Of a stretch of DNA of 31,126 nt, positions 24,501 through 30,500 are shown piece by piece; the first letter of the stretch is position 1, and each line of letters opens with the position of its first letter. Source of the stretch: Plakobranchus ocellatus (lineage: Eukaryota; Mollusca; Gastropoda; Plakobranchidae); the NCBI GenBank assembly GCA_019648995.1, contig BLXT01001211.1, forward strand, positions 877,210 to 908,335, in the 5' to 3' direction. Below the pieces are notes generated by a model. That model was not told where the DNA came from. It worked only from the letters and a program-made list of their open reading frames with translations, and did not search any database. The translations under genes were made by a program, and so were the position numbers.

Positions 24501-27500
24501 GCTCTCAGCATATTTAAATTTTTCTATTTCTCCTTTTTCTTTCTTTCACTGGTCTCAGAGCTTTCTAATATGGTGAACATCTGGATAGAATCATTCATTA
24601 TGATTCCTGCGAATGTTCGGAAACGTTGATTTTTTTCTTCTTTCAATCAAGAAACACAATGATTATTATAAATTCACAATTTTTTTGTTATGTTACATAG
24701 CCAGTCTGAAATCCTTTGAATATCAGCTAGAAAAATTAAGAGATCTCAGGAGAAAAATAACACTTCCATTAAATTCGGTAAAAAATAGGGTCAGCTAAAT
24801 TGTTTATTGGTTTGATTTGATTAAAAAATCTACAATCAAAAATAATTCAAATTTGTATATCCAAATAAAGCGGCGGTGGCAAACATTACCTGCATCAGAG
24901 CACACAACATATCAATGGCTGCATGTGTGATGGCATCATGCTTTCTTTTCAGGGCTTTAACAACCTTCAGGCCGACTTTCTCCCTCATTCTAATAATTAA
25001 AACAGGCAGGCAAAAAAAAGTTATGCCTTAGGTTTTCGTTTCACTCTTTTAACTATGAGACTGTAAAAACCAAAAGAGGATATACACTGTTTACATTTTA
25101 TATAATTGGCAAAAAAAAAGCCATGAACTGAATTTATAGTTCACATAAATTACTAATAAACTACCTTTAGACTTACAAAAGAAACAAAAAAAAGAAGTGT
25201 AAAGAACAAAAAGACCATTCACATAGGTTTAATTAATGTTGTGATTTATTCTTAAGCTTTGCCTGCAGTTGCAGTCAAGTACACATGTCACAAGATCAGT
25301 TCAAATAAGTTAAAAGGTGCATTTTGAACATTTTCACCTACTGAAAAAGCCTGAAATGTTTTTTTTTTTTCTGTGAGCTTTGCAGGCAGGAATGCTAGAT
25401 AGAGGTTTGTTGATTCTGATCCAAGATATGAGACTTATGATGTTTTTAAAAAAAAAGGATTTTAAAGATTGAAAAAAGAACTTACTATGTGAGACAACTA
25501 TGGAAAATCAGCACAAGTCTTAACATGTACGATATATTGAGTCAAAGTAAGATGTTTCAGCTTCTAATTTACACTAGCACAGAGAAAAAAAACTTGTGTC
25601 TCTATCCTAATCCTGTCACATTATATAGTATGTGACATTGACCATTACACTTTTCATGTCATTTTTTTTTTTTGATGTAATGAAATATTTTAACAGGCTC
25701 TAATGCAAAATTATTATCAGAGACATGTACCTGATTAATCCTAATTGCCTCAGAATCAATTTTCTCAAAAATTTGAAACATGACATCTGAATCATTAGGA
25801 GTGGTCTCACAATGTATGACAAACGCAATGGTATAAAGGTTATGATACTCTTGATAATTATTGTCATCAAATTTTTTTTTTTTAATTATAATAAAATTAA
25901 CCACTCTTATAAGGGATTACCAAAAAAATGAAAAATGAAAATAAATCATTTTGTCAATGAAAATTTGCGCCATCCTACCTTGGAATCTCAGTGAACCCCT
26001 GATAGCCAGCTTTTGAAGCAACCAATCTGCGCAGTGCATGAAACTGAGCTTCTAGACACTCGTTGGATACTCTCTCCTGATCACCTTCTCTCTCTATCAG
26101 AGACTGCAGAGCTAGGTTGATCAATTTCTCTTTGTTTTGAGCAAACAAGCCCTGACAGGGAGAAAGTTTGAGAACAAACCAATGAGAAGCAGATGATTAC
26201 TAGCCGATTTTCATGAGAGAAAAAAATCTAAACAAATTTACTTGTAATTTGCATTTGAAAATGAGAAAACTGTATGCTTCTGTCAGCCCAAGATAAGCCT
26301 GTAGTGGTTCTTCACAATGAATTGAACTGCATTTCAACATGACCAACTCCGAATGAAAACCCTTATCTTTAAGATTGATCTTTTCTTACAACTTTGATTT
26401 AAATGTGGTGCTGTATATTTGCCATTCACATTGTTTGTGGGAGTGCTTTACAAATATGTGGGCAGTTTTGAAGAGATTTTAGTCCTAAAAATTTGTCTCA
26501 CAGACAAAAGTACATGGTTGCTTTTATAGTGTCATAAAGGGAGAATAATCATTGGTCTTAGAATAATAAAATTGGTAACAATTTTAAAGACACTGGTAGT
26601 CACAAAGACATAAGAGCTAACTTTGACTCTGGCACTTACATCACAAAATTATTAAGTACACAATTATGCCAAACTTTGATACAGTTCTCTTAATTCAGTG
26701 CTTCCAGTGAGAAATGAAGAAAACCGTGGATTTTTTCCACGTAGAGTACAATGCAACCGCTCGAAACTGGAGCATACCTAGGGTATTTTGGGGAATATGC
26801 TGCCTCAGAGAAAATTTATTTCAAAGCGCTGCAAATACAGCTCTATGCAGGCACTATGGCATCAAGCTGAACTTATATTTTGGTCAATTCTGAAGCAATG
26901 AAATATCATTGAAGCAGCATTTAAAATACATGAATATTGTCGCAGGAAATTCTGTAGAAGATAGAAGACTGAAAATGCGGAAATCCGCAGAAATGCAGAC
27001 AATTAGAAGCACAGTTGATTGCAACAACAATTAAAAACATCTAGCTCATACAAAAACAGGTCTTAGATTAGAGACTTAAAAAACAATTAGATTACATCAT
27101 CGTTTTAACGCCAAGTTTGATTTTTAAAGAGACTGTAATTCCATGACCACTGGAGTGAATGTAGGCCTATTTAGAAATCTAGCACTAAGACACAGCTGAC
27201 GGGAAAACATAAGCCTAAATAAACTTATATAATGAATTTTGCTGCTGTGAAAACTGCGTTGTATCATTTTAATCTGTGTGAAAGGTCATGAGTCTTTCAC
27301 TGAAAATATTGAGGGTTTTATTTTTTTTTGGTTTTTGCTGTTTAAACTGCAGAGTTTACTTATTTGGGTTTTTTTTTTTGTTTTGTGCTTTTACATCCCA
27401 TATTTAAATCATCAGAACTTCTGTTCAAGCATGAATTGGCTGAAAAAAAAAAGCCTATTACACAGCAAAACTGCATTCTTTGAGGCAAGAGTAGCTGAAA

Positions 27501-30500
27501 AGTGGCTGAATGATGATGAGTTTCTTTCATTTAGTTATTCAATTTTTTTTTAAAGAAAAGTTATGCCTAGAATTGTAACTACAATCCTTATGGGTGGCTT
27601 TTGAGAGGTGATTGATGGGACCATCAGGATTTCTGTATTTAATCAATTCAAACTGTACAAAAAATCTATCTAGAGACTGGCATCTGGTTTTACCTCTGCT
27701 GTGACAGCATGCAACAAGCCGCTGTAGGAGATATTGGCATTGAAACGGAAGACAGCATCGTTGAAAGTCATTCCAGCTGAAAATGTTACAAAAATAATAT
27801 TAGAACATGGTGGTAACATAATGCAACAAAAAAAAAGAAAAACAAAAACAATAAAAAAAAAACATAAATATGCACTACAAGAACAGTAATGTAGCATCCT
27901 CATAGAATGAGTCCTATTGTGGTCTGAAATGATTCAGAGAGATCTGGACAACTTATTTCATGTGGATAAATATGACTAGCTCAGTCTTATCTAACTCTCT
28001 CGGGACTTTAGATAGACATCGTGTCTTGGGTATCTATCAGTCTTTTTGTCTGAGGAAAGGATATCATGTACCTGGATAACACTGAACTGATGCTTTCACA
28101 GATTTAATAGTACTCAGTGTGATTTAACCAAGTTTCTTGGCCTACAAAAAGTAAAGCATCCTAAGCTGTGATATCCTATTCTCAGCCTCTTGGGATGTTA
28201 ATTTTCAAAATGTTATGAATTTTTTTTTTAGTTAGTTTCCTCCCTCATAGAGAAATCTATTGTTTTTTAACCCTTGTCATTTGAGATCTCCATTGTACTT
28301 GAGGACTGCATTGAGAATCATATTATGAGATTGAAACATGACTACTACTGGATAATTTTAGCATTTTTCTTCATCTCTGATAATATTTGCGCAGTCTCAA
28401 TGAACCTAGCGACAGAATTGGTGCTGAGTGGAAAATTTACTGGTCTGGTCTGTGGACTGGGCTCTAGTAAAGGATGGTATCTGAATGCTCTTCTGATTTC
28501 CCTGTCGCTTATCCCTTTTACAATTAAATTGCAATTTATTATAACTTTGAGGTCGTAGTTATGGTTGCATAAGAAGCCAAATTGATAAAGATGTCCAGAC
28601 CCAGGAAATTTTTCTTTGCTCTCTTGTGTCCACCCAGCTAAATGGGTAGCTAGGTCCCTTAAAACCCAGCAAAAGTAAAGACGCAGAGGAAAGCAATGGC
28701 AAACCACCTCAGCATGCTCTATGCCAAGAGCAATAAGGACACACTCCTGGTTCCCCCAAGGCTTGGACCAAGCATGGGACTCGCTTAACATTTGTCACTT
28801 TTTTCAGACTAAAAGTTAAATCTAGCTTTGAGTGTGAAATGGAGAACCAAAGGTGTTGCTTACCTGGCACAGCATGCAGACTCTTGAGGTGAGTTGCTTC
28901 CACTTCCTCGTCAACAGGGACAGTGAATGGACCTGTGCATGCATGAACAAAAATGATCATGCTGTAGTAAAACCCTTAATCCTTTTAGTGTTAAACAGAA
29001 TTTTTTTTTCATATCTATTTAGAGGACCATGGCTTATGGCATTAAAAGGTAAATGATATTTTGTATTTTAAGAATGCAAGAACAAGGGAAGCTCAGATAA
29101 GTTCCCTATATTCGATTCTAATCCTTAGCTTTGAGAGCATTAAGAATTATGGTTTTTGCCCTACAGCTGGAAATTAATCATAGATAATGGTGGTTCCCAC
29201 AATAGTAAAGAGTATTAATTTGCTCAGTTTTGGTTTGCAATACTTTATAAGTCTATAAATTTATGACTAAACATTAACTCAAAACAAGAGCTATAAAATA
29301 TTTTCAGAGTAAAAAATGCAGAATGAATAAACAAGATACTAATTATATGACAAATAGCACATTTAAAAAAAGATAAAAGGCTGCACATACCTAAACGATA
29401 GCCCCTGGGAGTTTTGTACATCTTCACACAGATATCTCTGTTTCCAGAAGCCCTCACTCCATCAAGAACAGAGGCAATGAGAGAATCCCTGAAAATTGGG
29501 GTGGGGGGGTGGAAGAAAAATTCTTAGCATTATATTTTAAAAGACCACAGCACAATTATGCAATGATTGTCTGTGGAATTTAAAGGCGATGTAAATGGTT
29601 TTCAACATTTCCCAGTTATCTGTTAAAAGTGTAAACAAAGGCAAGGGAGTGTATCCACTTCTTAAGATGATTTATATTTGTTGACTAGTGTATTTTAATC
29701 TGTCTCTGCTTCAACTGAAATGCAGCTATGCAAAAAGCTCATAAGACTAATGCTTCTTGTCATCTTATAGGAATTTTAACAATGGTTAGAATGCAAAGCA
29801 TACATAATAATCAGCAAAGACAATGTACCTATCTGTTGAGAGGTATGTCCGAATGTCTCCTTTCACATACTCAACGCTAAACTTCTGTGGGTTTTCAGCG
29901 TCTCTATTGATGGCAAAGACCTTCCAAGAGAAAAACAATACAAAAATGTACCAATGCACACTGTTTTTTTTTTCTTTTTTATCTTTTTCAATGCGATCTT
30001 TTTGAAGAGATGTGTCTACAGATCAGTCCAATCTAGCCTACAACTCCATTTTGTGACCTCTGCGATGCTGAATACTTGTATAGAGTTATGTGTTTACTCC
30101 AGGCAAAGATAAATGTACTTGAATCTTTTTTGAAAAGCATTTTAAATTAGAAAAAAAAATTGTATCTATTTTGACTGCCCTTACTCTCAAACATGTCATC
30201 TGCCAAACCCCATACACAGGACTGGTCTTAGACATATATAAGATAAGTTTATTTTTAAGCTTAAATCCTAAAACATAAACAGTCACTGCCCACAGCCAAA
30301 ATGATAAAAGCAAGAGGAATATAAGTAGAAGAATGTAAATATTTTCAGAGCATTACGCAAAGTATGTGGAAAATTTATTTAACAAATATCATTACCTTGT
30401 GATGCAACTCCTGCAAGCCAATGTTTTCGCTTCCTTATTGACAAATAATACACAATATCTGTGCCCTTCAGTGTCTCTGAGCACTTCTTTCCATCTCTAG

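Larger units (their letters stand above)
24990..25978 (-). other. DNAJC13: Intron between exons 6 and 7
   Basis: It contains two diverged copies of the interspersed repeat (about 25285-25365, minus; about 25755-25840, plus). Otherwise it is AT-rich. Confidence 0.7.

Noticed and set aside
28274..28558. 94-codon plus-strand ORF with hydrophobic segments
   Set aside because: Hydrophobic look comes from T-rich codons; it lies in an intron without homology or splice support.
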